Assembly: GCA_041946965.1 (NCBI GenBank)
Contig: JBHGBM010000013.1
Coordinates: forward strand, 19,622-83,621
DNA: 64,000 bases
DNA from: JBHGBM01 sp041946965
Lineage (GTDB): Bacteria; Acidobacteriota; Terriglobia; Bryobacterales; Bryobacteraceae
Reading direction: 5' to 3'
Below the pieces are notes generated by a model. It was given only the letters and a program-made list of their open reading frames with translations, did not search any database and was not told the DNA's origin. A program made the position numbers and the translations under genes. Of this stretch, positions 31,942 to 40,281 are shown one piece after another (within the stretch, counting starts at the first letter, position 1; every line of letters starts with the position of its first letter).

Positions 31942-33315
31942 ATGCAAATCCGGTTTGATGAAACCAACCTGTTGGCCGAGATGGCCGGCTCCGGGAACGG
32001 CGTCACCCGCGCCGAAGTGAAATCCGGCCGCAAGCGCGCGCTTCAGGCGCTTGCCGGCTTCCGCAAGTTGAGCGAGCAAGGCCGCTACGGCTTCCCGCAT
32101 CTGCCGTTTCAGAAGGGCGTCATCCGGTCCATTCGGGAATACGCCGATTCCGTGCGCGGCTCCTACGACGCGGTATGCCTGGTGGGCATCGGCGGCAGCG
32201 CCCTCGGCGCGTGGGCGCTCGATTGCGGACTGCGGGGGCCGCATCCCGTGCAGGGCGCCTTCTCCACGGCGCACCCGCGGCTGGTGATTCTGGACAACGT
32301 GGACCCGTCTTTCGTGGGCGCGGCGCTGGCGTCCATGAATCCCAACAAGACGCTCGTCATCGTGATCGCGAAATCGGGCGGTACGGCGGAAACCGTCGCC
32401 ACGTTCCTGATTGTGCGGGAGTGGGTCAAGAACCCGAAGCGCATCGTCGCGGTTACGTCCGAAGGCCGGGGCGACCTATGGACGCTGGCCGAACGGGAGC
32501 GCTACCGCACGTTCGCCATCCCGGAAAACGTCGGCGGCCGCTTCAGCGTGCTCTCGCCCGTGGGACTGCTGCCCGCCGCCCTGATCGGGATCGACATACG
32601 CAGGCTGGCTCGCGGCGCCGCCGCCATGACGCACGCCTGCTGGCAGGAAGACCTTGCGCGCAACACCGCGCTACGCGCAGCCCTCTATCACTGGCTGGTC
32701 TGGACGAAGCACGCCAAACCCATCCAGGTCGCGTTTCCGTACGCCAACCGCCTTTGGGGCGCCGCCTTCTGGTTCCGGCAGCTTTGGGCCGAATCGCTGG
32801 GAAAGGCGCGCGACCGGCAGGGCAACACGATCCACGCCGGACAGACCCCCGTGGCCGCGCTCGGCACCACGGACCAGCACTCGCAGGTCCAGCTTTACAT
32901 CGAAGGGCCGAACGACAAGGTATTCACCTTTTGGACCGTGGACCGCCTCTCCGATCAGGGCCGCGTCCCCGGGACCCGGCTGGAGTTGCCGGCCTTTGAC
33001 GCCCTTGCGGGGCAGACTCTGGCCAGGTTGCTGGACGCGGAGCGCCGCTCCACCGCCGCCGCCATGACCGAGGCAGGGCGGCCTAATTGTACGTTCACGC
33101 TCCAAAAGATCGACGAGGAACACCTCGGCGCGTTCCTGCAACTCATGGAGTTCCAGACCGCCTTCATGGGGGAACTGCTGGACATCAACGCGTTCGACCA
33201 GGAAGGCGTGGAGTTGGGTAAGCGTTTCACCTACGCCCTCATGGGCCGCGCGGGGTATGAAGAATACCTCAAGCGTTTTGAGAAGTACGAACGCAAGCGC
33301 GCCAAGGCCCTTTGA
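31942..33315 (+). CDS. pgi: Glucose-6-phosphate isomerase
   Basis: A 457-residue phosphoglucose isomerase that interconverts glucose-6-phosphate and fructose-6-phosphate. The first SIS domain has VGIGGSALGAWALDCGL, with the sugar-binding VIAKSGGTAETVATF. Signature 1 reads ENVGGRFSVLSPVG and signature 2 includes NAFDQEGVELGKRFTYAL. The length matches the shorter bacterial PGI class. It starts one base after the RDD gene's stop codon and is probably in the same transcript. With the phosphofructokinase at the right edge, it supports a glycolytic or gluconeogenic route in this genome. Confidence 0.94.
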   Translation: MQIRFDETNLLAEMAGSGNGVTRAEVKSGRKRALQALAGFRKLSEQGRYGFPHLPFQKGVIRSIREYADSVRGSYDAVCLVGIGGSALGAWALDCGLRGPHPVQGAFSTAHPRLVILDNVDPSFVGAALASMNPNKTLVIVIAKSGGTAETVATFLIVREWVKNPKRIVAVTSEGRGDLWTLAERERYRTFAIPENVGGRFSVLSPVGLLPAALIGIDIRRLARGAAAMTHACWQEDLARNTALRAALYHWLVWTKHAKPIQVAFPYANRLWGAAFWFRQLWAESLGKARDRQGNTIHAGQTPVAALGTTDQHSQVQLYIEGPNDKVFTFWTVDRLSDQGRVPGTRLELPAFDALAGQTLARLLDAERRSTAAAMTEAGRPNCTFTLQKIDEEHLGAFLQLMEFQTAFMGELLDINAFDQEGVELGKRFTYALMGRAGYEEYLKRFEKYERKRAKAL

Positions 33316-33385
33316 CCCGCAGGGGTCCCGAACCACTCAGTCCGCCGACACAGCCGGCATTCTGTCTCATCACGAACGTTTCGAC

Positions 33386-33407
33386 GGCCGCGGCTAACCC
33401 CGCGGCC
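33386..33407. repeat. GC-rich hairpin in the pgi - histidine kinase spacer
   Basis: GGCCGCGG (33386-33393) and CCGCGGCC (33400-33407) are perfect 8-bp complements around a 6-nt loop, about 70 bp after the pgi stop. No T-run follows, so it is not a standard intrinsic terminator, but it might end or stabilise the pgi transcript. The rest of the 270-bp spacer (33316-33585) shows no gene. Confidence 0.4.
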
Positions 33408-33585
33408 CGATTGGACGAAACATTGTCCCGGGCGCGCGAATCTTTTCCGTTGTAGACAGGTTGAACGCGATTACCTCTGACCGCCCCTGCCACCGTGGCG
33501 AGCCGCACGGGGAAGCACGCCGCAGAATCGCGGAGAACGCCGGATCGCAGTTCGGAGCCCCGGAAATCACACAGGTGGTGAGCTG

Positions 33586-35124
33586 ATGCCGCTGCGAAAA
33601 ATCACCAAGGAGGAGCAGGACGTCGGATTCCGCGCATTGTTCGAGGACAACCCGCAGCCGATGTGGGTGTTCGATCGCGAAACCCTGAAGTTCCTCGAGG
33701 TGAACCGTGCGGCGTTGGACCATTACGGGTACACGCGCCAGGAACTCCTCTCCAAACGGCTGACCGACGTGCGTCCACCCGAGGACGTGCCGCGGCTCCT
33801 GCACGCGCTCGCTCACCTGGGCGATAGCGGCTCGGTGGGCGTGTGGCGCCATCAGCTCAAGGACGGCAGCACCATTCACGTGGAGGTCGCGGTGCGTGCG
33901 ATTGCGTACGCCGGACGCCGCGCCGTTTTGGCGGTGCTGACGGATGTGACCGGCCGGCAACTGCTGGAACAGCAATTGCGCCACGCCCAAAAGATGGAAG
34001 CGGTCGGCATGCTGGCCGGCGGCATCGCGCACGACTTCAACAACCTGCTCACCATCATCAACGGCTACAGCCAACTCCTGCTGAGCGGCCTTCCCCCGAA
34101 CGACGTGAACCGCACGGCGGTGAAACAGATCATGAAAGCCGGCGACCGCGCCGCGGCCCTCACCCGCCAGTTGCTCGCGTTCAGCCGCCGCCAGACGCTG
34201 CAACCCAAGGTAATCGAGGTGAATCAGCTCGTCACCGGCCTGGGGGTCCTGTTGCGGCGCCTGATCGGAGAGGATGTCGAGCTCCACCTAAAGCTCGCGC
34301 CGGATGCAGGCCGCATCAACGTGGACGCCGGACAGATCGAACAGGTGGTCATGAACCTGGCGGTGAACGCCCGCGACGCCATGCCGGACGGCGGCGCCCT
34401 CACCCTGGAGACCCGCAACGTCGTGCTCGATAAAACGTACGCGGCCACACATCTGGCCGTAACTCCGGGTCCGTATGTGCTCATCGCCGTCAGCGATACG
34501 GGAGTGGGGATGGACGCACAGACGCGCGCCCGCCTGTTCGAGCCGTTCTTCACCACCAAGGCCCAGGGACGCGGCACGGGTCTGGGGCTTTCCATCGTTT
34601 TTGGGATCGTCAAGCAGAGCGGCGGCAACGTTGAAGTGTACAGCGAGCCCGGCAAGGGCACTTCGGTCAAAGTGTACCTGCCCCGGGCCGATCAGCCGGC
34701 CATCCGCGAAATGCCGGGCGGCCATCCGGAGGCGCAGCGCGGCTCGGAGACCATTCTGCTGGTGGAGGACGACGAAATGGTACGCGGGCTGGTGCGGCAG
34801 ACGCTGGAACGCGAAGGCTACAAACTGCTGGACGCCGCGGCCCCCGAGCAGGCCCTGCGCATTGCGCGCGATTACCGTGAGCCCATCCACCTGATGATCA
34901 CGGACGTGATCATGCCCAGGCTGAACGGCCGGGAACTCGCCGGCAAGATGTCCGGCCTGCGTCCTCAAATGCGCGTGCTGTTCATGTCCGGCTACACCGA
35001 CAACGCCGTGGTGGCGAACGGCGTGTTGGACAGCGAAATGCCATTCATCCAGAAGCCTTTCACGCCAGCCGCGCTGGCGCAGAAAGTAAGGCAGGTGCTG
35101 GAAGCGAAGACCCGGCACGCGTAG
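33586..35124 (+). CDS. Hybrid PAS sensor histidine kinase with receiver domain
   Basis: A 512-residue cytoplasmic signalling protein. A PAS domain covers residues about 15-125 (FRALFEDNPQPMWVFDRETL). The HisKA motif MLAGGIAHDFNNLLTIINGY places the phospho-His at residue 149. The ATPase domain has MNLAVNARDAMPDGG (N box), VSDTGVGMD (G1) and GRGTGLGLSIVFGI (G2). A C-terminal receiver (TILLVEDDEMVRGLVRQTLE) has the acceptor Asp440 in MITDVIMP and a conserved Lys in FIQKPF. No membrane segment is seen, so the signal is intracellular. No separate response regulator lies nearby. Confidence 0.93.
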   Translation: MPLRKITKEEQDVGFRALFEDNPQPMWVFDRETLKFLEVNRAALDHYGYTRQELLSKRLTDVRPPEDVPRLLHALAHLGDSGSVGVWRHQLKDGSTIHVEVAVRAIAYAGRRAVLAVLTDVTGRQLLEQQLRHAQKMEAVGMLAGGIAHDFNNLLTIINGYSQLLLSGLPPNDVNRTAVKQIMKAGDRAAALTRQLLAFSRRQTLQPKVIEVNQLVTGLGVLLRRLIGEDVELHLKLAPDAGRINVDAGQIEQVVMNLAVNARDAMPDGGALTLETRNVVLDKTYAATHLAVTPGPYVLIAVSDTGVGMDAQTRARLFEPFFTTKAQGRGTGLGLSIVFGIVKQSGGNVEVYSEPGKGTSVKVYLPRADQPAIREMPGGHPEAQRGSETILLVEDDEMVRGLVRQTLEREGYKLLDAAAPEQALRIARDYREPIHLMITDVIMPRLNGRELAGKMSGLRPQMRVLFMSGYTDNAVVANGVLDSEMPFIQKPFTPAALAQKVRQVLEAKTRHA

Positions 35125-35126
35125 GA

Positions 35127-36485
35127 TTACCGGATCTTTCTCCCGAACTCCCGCGCCTTGGCGATCACCTCCGCGGCGTTGATCGTCAGGCAGCGGCCGT
35201 CGCTCACCACCGCCCGCCCCTCCACCATCACGTCACGCACATCGCCGCCCTTCAATGCGTAAACCATCTGCGAGACCACGTTGTAAAGCGGAACGGCGCG
35301 CGGGGTGTCCAGCCGCATGGTAATCAGATCGGCGCGCTTGCCCGCTTCAAGCGAGCCGATCTCGCGCTCCATGCCCAGCGCGCGGGCGCCTCCGATGGTG
35401 GCCATTTCCAAAGCCGCTTGCGCCGGCACGGCGCTTGGATCGAGCGTGACCACCTTTTGCAGCTTGGCGGCCAGGTCCGCTTCTTCCAGCAGGTCGAAAT
35501 CGTTGTTGCTGCCCGCCGGGCCGTCCGTGCCCAATCCAATCGCCAGTCCGGCCGCGAGCATCTTGACCACCGGCGCCACGCCGCTGGCGAGCTTCATGTT
35601 GCTGGAAGGGCAGTGCGCCACTCCCGTGCCGCGAGCCTTGAGCAGCCGGATGTCCGCATCGCTCAGCCAGACGCAGTGCGCCGCCAGGGTGCGGCCCTTC
35701 AAAACCCCCAACGCATCCAGCGCCGCGGCGGGGCTCGTGCGCCGCTTGGCCAGGCTCTCGTCGTTTTCGCGTTTCGTCTCCGAGAGATGTGTGAGCAGCG
35801 GAACGCCGTAGCGGTCGGCCAGCGCGCGCGACTGCCGCAACACGCCGTCGGAGTTCGTATACATGGCGTGCGGCGCCACCGCGGGCACGATCAGCGGATC
35901 CTTGCGGAAGCGCCGGATGAATTTCTCCGTGTAGGCCAGCGCCGCGTCCGGAGTTTTCGCGTCCGGGGAAGGGAACCCGATGATCGTCTCGCCCAGCACA
36001 CCGCGCATGCCCGCCTCTCTGGCGGCTTCCGCGACCACCTCCTCGAAGTAATACATGTCGGCGAAAGTGGTGGTTCCGGAAAGCAGCATCTCCAGGCAGG
36101 CCAGACGAGTGCCCCAGAGCACGAATTCCGGTGAGACGTTCCGCGCTTCGGCGGGAAAGATGAATTTCTCCAGCCACGTCTGCAACGGCAGGTCGTCCGC
36201 GATGCCGCGCAGCAGCGACATGGGCGCGTGCGTATGCGCGTTGATGAATCCGGGAGCGATCAGCGCATCGGGCCTGTCCAGGCGCCGGCCGGCCTGATAC
36301 CGCCGCTCGATTTCGGCGCGCGGCCCCACACCGGCAATGCGTCCGGCGCGCACCGCCACCGCGCCGTTCTCGATCACGCGCCTGCCGGCATCCATGGTGA
36401 CCACGTAGCGCGCGGTCCAGAGCCAGTCGGCGGGTTCCGCCGCCACGGCCAGAGCAAAGAAAAAGAGGCTACAGAAAACTCGCAT
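35127..36485 (-). CDS. Amidohydrolase, SAH/MTA-deaminase-like, with signal peptide
   Basis: A 452-residue metal-dependent hydrolase of the TRZ/ATZ, 5'-methylthioadenosine/S-adenosylhomocysteine deaminase group. Motifs in order: APGFINAHTHAPMSLLRGIA (HxH), APHAMYTNS, LTHLSETKREND, LAAHCVWLSD, AHCPSSNMKLASG and IGLGTDGPAGSNNDFDLLEE. These make a complete zinc site. The N-terminus MRVFCSLFFFALAVAAEPA looks like a cleavable signal, which is unusual since the known enzymes are cytosolic. It overlaps the cdd gene by 17 bp and is the last gene of the nucleoside salvage operon, so a purine-derived substrate is likely; guanine or other aminohydrolase activity cannot be excluded. Confidence 0.84.
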   Translation of the reverse strand: MRVFCSLFFFALAVAAEPADWLWTARYVVTMDAGRRVIENGAVAVRAGRIAGVGPRAEIERRYQAGRRLDRPDALIAPGFINAHTHAPMSLLRGIADDLPLQTWLEKFIFPAEARNVSPEFVLWGTRLACLEMLLSGTTTFADMYYFEEVVAEAAREAGMRGVLGETIIGFPSPDAKTPDAALAYTEKFIRRFRKDPLIVPAVAPHAMYTNSDGVLRQSRALADRYGVPLLTHLSETKRENDESLAKRRTSPAAALDALGVLKGRTLAAHCVWLSDADIRLLKARGTGVAHCPSSNMKLASGVAPVVKMLAAGLAIGLGTDGPAGSNNDFDLLEEADLAAKLQKVVTLDPSAVPAQAALEMATIGGARALGMEREIGSLEAGKRADLITMRLDTPRAVPLYNVVSQMVYALKGGDVRDVMVEGRAVVSDGRCLTINAAEVIAKAREFGRKIR

Positions 36486-36852
36486 CGAAGGGCCTCGGGA
36501 GCAGGTCGCCGAGCCGCAGCGTCTCGGCCTTGCCGCGCGGGTTCACCAGCAGGATCTCGATGTCGCCGCAGAATTCCCAAAGCACCTGCCGGCACGAGCC
36601 GCACGGCGGAGTGAGGCTGTCCGTATCGGCGGCGATGGCGATGCGCCGGAACTTCCGCGCACCCTCGGAAATGGCCTTGAACACGGCCACGCGCTCGGCG
36701 CACATGGTCAGGCCGTAGGTGGCGTTCTCCACGTTGCAGCCGGTGTGCACGCCCCCTTGGGCGTCTTCGAGCGCCGCGCCGACGCGGAATTTCGAAAAAG
36801 GCGCGTGCGCGTGCTGGCGCGCCGCCAGCGCCCGGTCCGCCAGCGGGTCCAT
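36469..36852 (-). CDS. cdd: Cytidine deaminase
   Basis: A 127-residue homotetrameric-type cytidine deaminase that converts cytidine and deoxycytidine to uridine forms. The zinc-site motifs are complete: GCNVENATYGLTMCAERVAV with the CAE catalytic Glu, and LTPPCGSCRQVLWEF with the PCGxC cysteines. The ATG (36852) shares one base with the TAA of punA (TAATG), so translation is coupled. Its 3' end overlaps the amidohydrolase start by 17 bp. It is the fourth gene of a deoA-nupC-punA-cdd salvage operon. Confidence 0.94.
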   Translation of the reverse strand: MDPLADRALAARQHAHAPFSKFRVGAALEDAQGGVHTGCNVENATYGLTMCAERVAVFKAISEGARKFRRIAIAADTDSLTPPCGSCRQVLWEFCGDIEILLVNPRGKAETLRLGDLLPRPFDASFL

Positions 36853-37667
36853 TACCGCGGATCCAGCCGCGGCAGCAGCGCCGCCAGCAGGCGCACCAGC
36901 GTATCGCGCACCATTTCGCCGGTCTCCAGCACTTCCTCGTGGCTGATCTTTTGCTGCGGGAGCACGCCCGCCGCCATATTGGTCACGCAGGAGATGCCAA
37001 GCACCTCAATCCCCATGTGGTTCGCCACGATCACTTCCGGTACGGTGGACATCCCCACCACGTCGGCGCCGATGGCCCGCAGGAAACGAATCTCCGCGGG
37101 GGTCTCGTAGCTGGGCCCCAGCATGGCGGCGTATACGCCTTCATTGAGCGCGATGCACAACTCGCGGCCCACCTCCTGCGCGATCTCGCGGAAGCGGCGC
37201 GAATAGGCTTCGCTCATATCCGGAAAGCGCGGCCCGAGGGCATCATCGTTGGGCCCCGCCAGCGGATTCGAGCCCTGAAGGTTGATGTGGTCCGTGATCA
37301 GCACCAGCCCGCCGCGGTCGAGACTGACATCGATACCGCCCGCGGCGTTGGTGAGAACCAGGGACCGGACGCCCAGGGTCCCGAGCACCCTCACCCCGAA
37401 GGTGACCTGCTGCGGCGTGTACCCTTCGTAAAGATGTACGCGCCCGCTCATCACCGCCACCGGGACGCCGCCCAGTGTGCCGAGGACCAGCTTGCCCGCA
37501 TGGCCCACGGCGGTGGAGCAGGGCCAGCCCGGGATAGCCGCGTACGGAATCTCCACGGGTTCGCCCAGGGCGCCGGCAAAGCCGCCCAGCCCGCTTCCGA
37601 GAACAACGGCGACGCGCGGGCGGAGCGGCGTGCACGATTCGATATAAGCGCGCGCTTCGGCGATCAT
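36852..37667 (-). CDS. punA: Purine nucleoside phosphorylase (PNP family 2)
   Basis: A 271-residue trimeric-type purine nucleoside phosphorylase (inosine/guanosine to base plus ribose-1-phosphate). Motifs: VAVVLGSGLGGFAGALG (phosphate loop), SGRVHLYEGYTPQQVTFGVR, LVLTNAAGGID, and the base-binding MLGPSYETPAEIRFLRAIGA, DVVGMSTVPEVIVANHMGI, SCVTNMAAG. ATG 37667 overlaps the nupC TGA (ATGA); a longer open frame upstream is only the nupC coding region read in another frame. It is third in the salvage operon. Confidence 0.94.
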   Translation of the reverse strand: MIAEARAYIESCTPLRPRVAVVLGSGLGGFAGALGEPVEIPYAAIPGWPCSTAVGHAGKLVLGTLGGVPVAVMSGRVHLYEGYTPQQVTFGVRVLGTLGVRSLVLTNAAGGIDVSLDRGGLVLITDHINLQGSNPLAGPNDDALGPRFPDMSEAYSRRFREIAQEVGRELCIALNEGVYAAMLGPSYETPAEIRFLRAIGADVVGMSTVPEVIVANHMGIEVLGISCVTNMAAGVLPQQKISHEEVLETGEMVRDTLVRLLAALLPRLDPR

Positions 37668-38887
37668 AACAACATGCCTGCGATGCAGGCCGACATGAAA
37701 TTCGCCATGGACCCGGCAGCCACGGCTTTCAGACCCAGGCGGGCGAGATCGGATTTGCGGCTCGGCGCCAGCGCCCCGATGCCGCCGATCTGTATGGCAA
37801 TCGAGCTGAAGTTGGCGAACCCGCACAGCGCGTAGGTGGCGATGGTGAAGGAGCGCGGGTCGAGTTGAGCCTTCAGCGGCCCCAGTTGCAGGAACGCCAC
37901 GAATTCGTTCAACACCAGGCGCGTGCCTAACAGGTTGCCGACCGTAAAAGCGTCTTTCCAGCTCACTCCCATCAGCCACGCCAGCGGCGAGAAGAGCCAC
38001 CCGAAAATGCCCTGCATCGAGGCGGGCAGCCAGCCCAGGCCCGGCAGTCCGTGCAGCCAGCCGAGGATGCCGTTGAGCATGGCGATGATGGCGAGGAACG
38101 CGATGAGCATGCCGCCGATGTTCAGCGCCAGCCGCAAGCCGTCGCCCGCGCCCTGCGCCGCGGCGTCGATCACGTTGACCGCGGTCTTCTCCACCCGTAC
38201 CTCGACTCTGCCCGCCGTGGCAGGCTTCTCCACCTCGGGGTAGAACATCTTCGCCAGCATGATGGTGGCGGGTGCGGTCATGATGACCGCCGTGAGCAGG
38301 TGCCGTATCTCCACGCCCGCGATCTTCACGTAAGCCGCCATCACGGCGCCGGAAACGTGCGCCATGCCGCTGGTCATGATGGTGAACAGCTCGGAGGTGG
38401 TCATGCCCGCGATAAACGGCTTGATGGTGAGCGGCGCCTCCGTCTGCCCCATGAAGATGCTGGCCGCGACGTTGAGCGACTCCGCGCCGCTCGCGCCCAT
38501 AATCTTCTGCATCGCCACCGCCATCCAGCGCACGATCCACTGCATCACCCCCAGGTAATACAGGATGGAAAAGAACGAGGCGATGAAAATGACGATCGGC
38601 AGCACCTGGAAGGCGAACACAACCCCGAACGGGCCGGACTTGACGCCCAGCGGGCCGAACACGAACTGGCTGCCCGCTTCGGCGTAATCCAGCATCGCGT
38701 TGACGCCCGCGCCGATGGCCTGAAACACCAGCCCGAAGTCGGTCTTCAGCACCAGCAGCGCAAAGGCGAACTGAAGCGTCATCCCGGAGATGAGAACGCG
38801 CGCCTTGATGGCGCGCTTATGGGCGGAAAAGAGCCACGCGGCCCCAAGGATGACCAGCAGGCCGATGAGGCCCGTGAACCGCCCCAT
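37664..38887 (-). CDS. nupC: Concentrative nucleoside transporter (CNT/NupC family)
   Basis: A 407-residue inner-membrane nucleoside/cation symporter. The hydrophobic N-terminus (RFTGLIGLLVILGAAWLFSA) and the CNT signatures are seen: FGPLGVKSGPFGVVFAFQVL, FIASFFSILYYLGVMQWIVR, the nucleoside-binding FMGQTEAPLTIKPFIAGMTT, ELFTIMTSGMAHVSGAVMAA and the C-terminal ALCGFANFSSIAIQIGGIGA. It imports ribo- and deoxynucleosides for the enzymes encoded around it. The ATG at 38887 shares a base with the deoA TGA (TGATG), and the TGA overlaps punA. Confidence 0.93.
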   Translation of the reverse strand: MGRFTGLIGLLVILGAAWLFSAHKRAIKARVLISGMTLQFAFALLVLKTDFGLVFQAIGAGVNAMLDYAEAGSQFVFGPLGVKSGPFGVVFAFQVLPIVIFIASFFSILYYLGVMQWIVRWMAVAMQKIMGASGAESLNVAASIFMGQTEAPLTIKPFIAGMTTSELFTIMTSGMAHVSGAVMAAYVKIAGVEIRHLLTAVIMTAPATIMLAKMFYPEVEKPATAGRVEVRVEKTAVNVIDAAAQGAGDGLRLALNIGGMLIAFLAIIAMLNGILGWLHGLPGLGWLPASMQGIFGWLFSPLAWLMGVSWKDAFTVGNLLGTRLVLNEFVAFLQLGPLKAQLDPRSFTIATYALCGFANFSSIAIQIGGIGALAPSRKSDLARLGLKAVAAGSMANFMSACIAGMLL

Positions 38888-40188
38888 CAGATGACTTCCA
38901 GGATGAGCTGCCGGTCTTCAGGCCTTTGGGCGGAGATGCGGAAGGCGTCCTCCACCACTTCCGCGGCCTCCTCCACGCGATCTTCCTTGGTGTAATACAG
39001 GCGGCACAGCACGCTGCCCGCGTCCACCTTCTCGCCGACTTTCACTTCCAGGATCACGCCCACGGCGTGGTCGATCGCATCCTCCCTGCGCTCGCGGCCC
39101 GCGCCGATCATGTTCGACGCCGTGCCGATCAGCGAGGCATCGATCAGGCTCACATACCCGCCGCGCGGCGAGAACACTTCGCGCATCCCGGTGGCGTTCG
39201 GCAGGAGCTCGAACTTGTCCAGCGCCTGCGCATTCCCGCCCTGCGCCTGCACCACATCCTTGAATTTCCGGTACCCGCTGCCGTCCACCAGCCGCTGTTC
39301 GGCCGTGCGCCGCGCATCATCCATGCTGGCGGCTTTCTTGCCCAGGAAAATCATCCGCGCGGCCAGCTCCAGACTCAGCCGCGTCAGGTCGGCGGGGCCG
39401 GCGTTTTGCAGGGTCTGCGAGGCTTCCATGACTTCCAGCGCGTTGCCCACGGCGAACCCGAGGGGCTGGTTCATGTCCGTGATCAGGGCCTGCACGCGCT
39501 TATCCATGCGGCGCCCGATTCCCACCATCATCTGCGCCAGCCGCCGCGCGTCCACCTGCTTCTTGATGAACGCGCCGGCGCCCACCTTGACGTCGAGCAC
39601 CAGGGCATCCACACCTTCGGCCAGCTTCTTCGACATGATCGAGGAAGCGATCAGCGGGATCGATTCCACCGTGCCCGTCACGTCGCGCAGCGCATACAGT
39701 TTGCCGTCGGCGGGCGCAAGCTGATCGCTCTGGCCGATGTAGGCCAGGCCCAACTCGGAGAGCTGCTTCCGGAATTCCTCCGGGGCGAGGTCCGTACGCA
39801 TGCCGGGGATGGCTTCCAGCTTGTCCAGCGTGCCGCCGGTGTGGCCCAACGAACGGCCGGACATCATGGGTACCACGACCCCCGCGGCCGCGGCCAGAGG
39901 CGCGACAATCAGCGAAGTCTTGTCACCCACGCCGCCGGTCGAGTGCTTATCGACCTTGACGCCCGGGATTCCGGACAGGTCCACGCGCTCGCCGGATTCG
40001 ATCATGAACTCGGTGAGGCGGCTGACCTCGCGGTCCGTCATCCCGGCGAAAAAAGTGGCCATCAGGAAGGCCGACATCTGGTAGTCGGGTATGTCTCCCC
40101 GGGTGTAGCCCTCGATGAGGTATTGAATCTCCTCGGGAGCCAGTTCTTCTCCGTCCCGCTTCCGCTGGATCAAATCAACTGTGCGCAT
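38887..40188 (-). CDS. deoA: Thymidine/pyrimidine-nucleoside phosphorylase
   Basis: A 433-residue dimeric phosphorylase that splits thymidine, deoxyuridine or uridine with phosphate. It has the helical N-terminal domain (VDLIQRKRDGEELAPEEIQY), the phosphate-binding KHSTGGVGDKTSLIVAPLAA and the family signature SGRSLGHTGGTLDKLEAIPG. The C-terminal barrel-sandwich domain carries GVILEVKVGEKVDAGSVLCR. It is the first gene of the deoA-nupC-punA-cdd-amidohydrolase operon and is divergent from the ceramidase-like gene. Whether it prefers thymidine or all pyrimidine nucleosides is not decided by these motifs. Confidence 0.94.
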   Translation of the reverse strand: MRTVDLIQRKRDGEELAPEEIQYLIEGYTRGDIPDYQMSAFLMATFFAGMTDREVSRLTEFMIESGERVDLSGIPGVKVDKHSTGGVGDKTSLIVAPLAAAAGVVVPMMSGRSLGHTGGTLDKLEAIPGMRTDLAPEEFRKQLSELGLAYIGQSDQLAPADGKLYALRDVTGTVESIPLIASSIMSKKLAEGVDALVLDVKVGAGAFIKKQVDARRLAQMMVGIGRRMDKRVQALITDMNQPLGFAVGNALEVMEASQTLQNAGPADLTRLSLELAARMIFLGKKAASMDDARRTAEQRLVDGSGYRKFKDVVQAQGGNAQALDKFELLPNATGMREVFSPRGGYVSLIDASLIGTASNMIGAGRERREDAIDHAVGVILEVKVGEKVDAGSVLCRLYYTKEDRVEEAAEVVEDAFRISAQRPEDRQLILEVI

Positions 40189-40281
40189 GAGTAAGACACC
40201 TAAGCTACCATCTTAACGCATAGAAAGTAAAGGAGAAGAAGAAACTTGCGTTGGCCTGTGGCGCGTATTAATCTTTCCCCC

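Noticed and set aside
33386..33407. Hairpin as an intrinsic terminator for pgi
   Set aside because: The stem is strong but no T-run follows, so I list it only as a hairpin.
37668..38540. Upstream extension of the punA frame
   Set aside because: The extension reads nupC in another frame; ATG 37667 with the ATGA overlap gives a normal-length phosphorylase.
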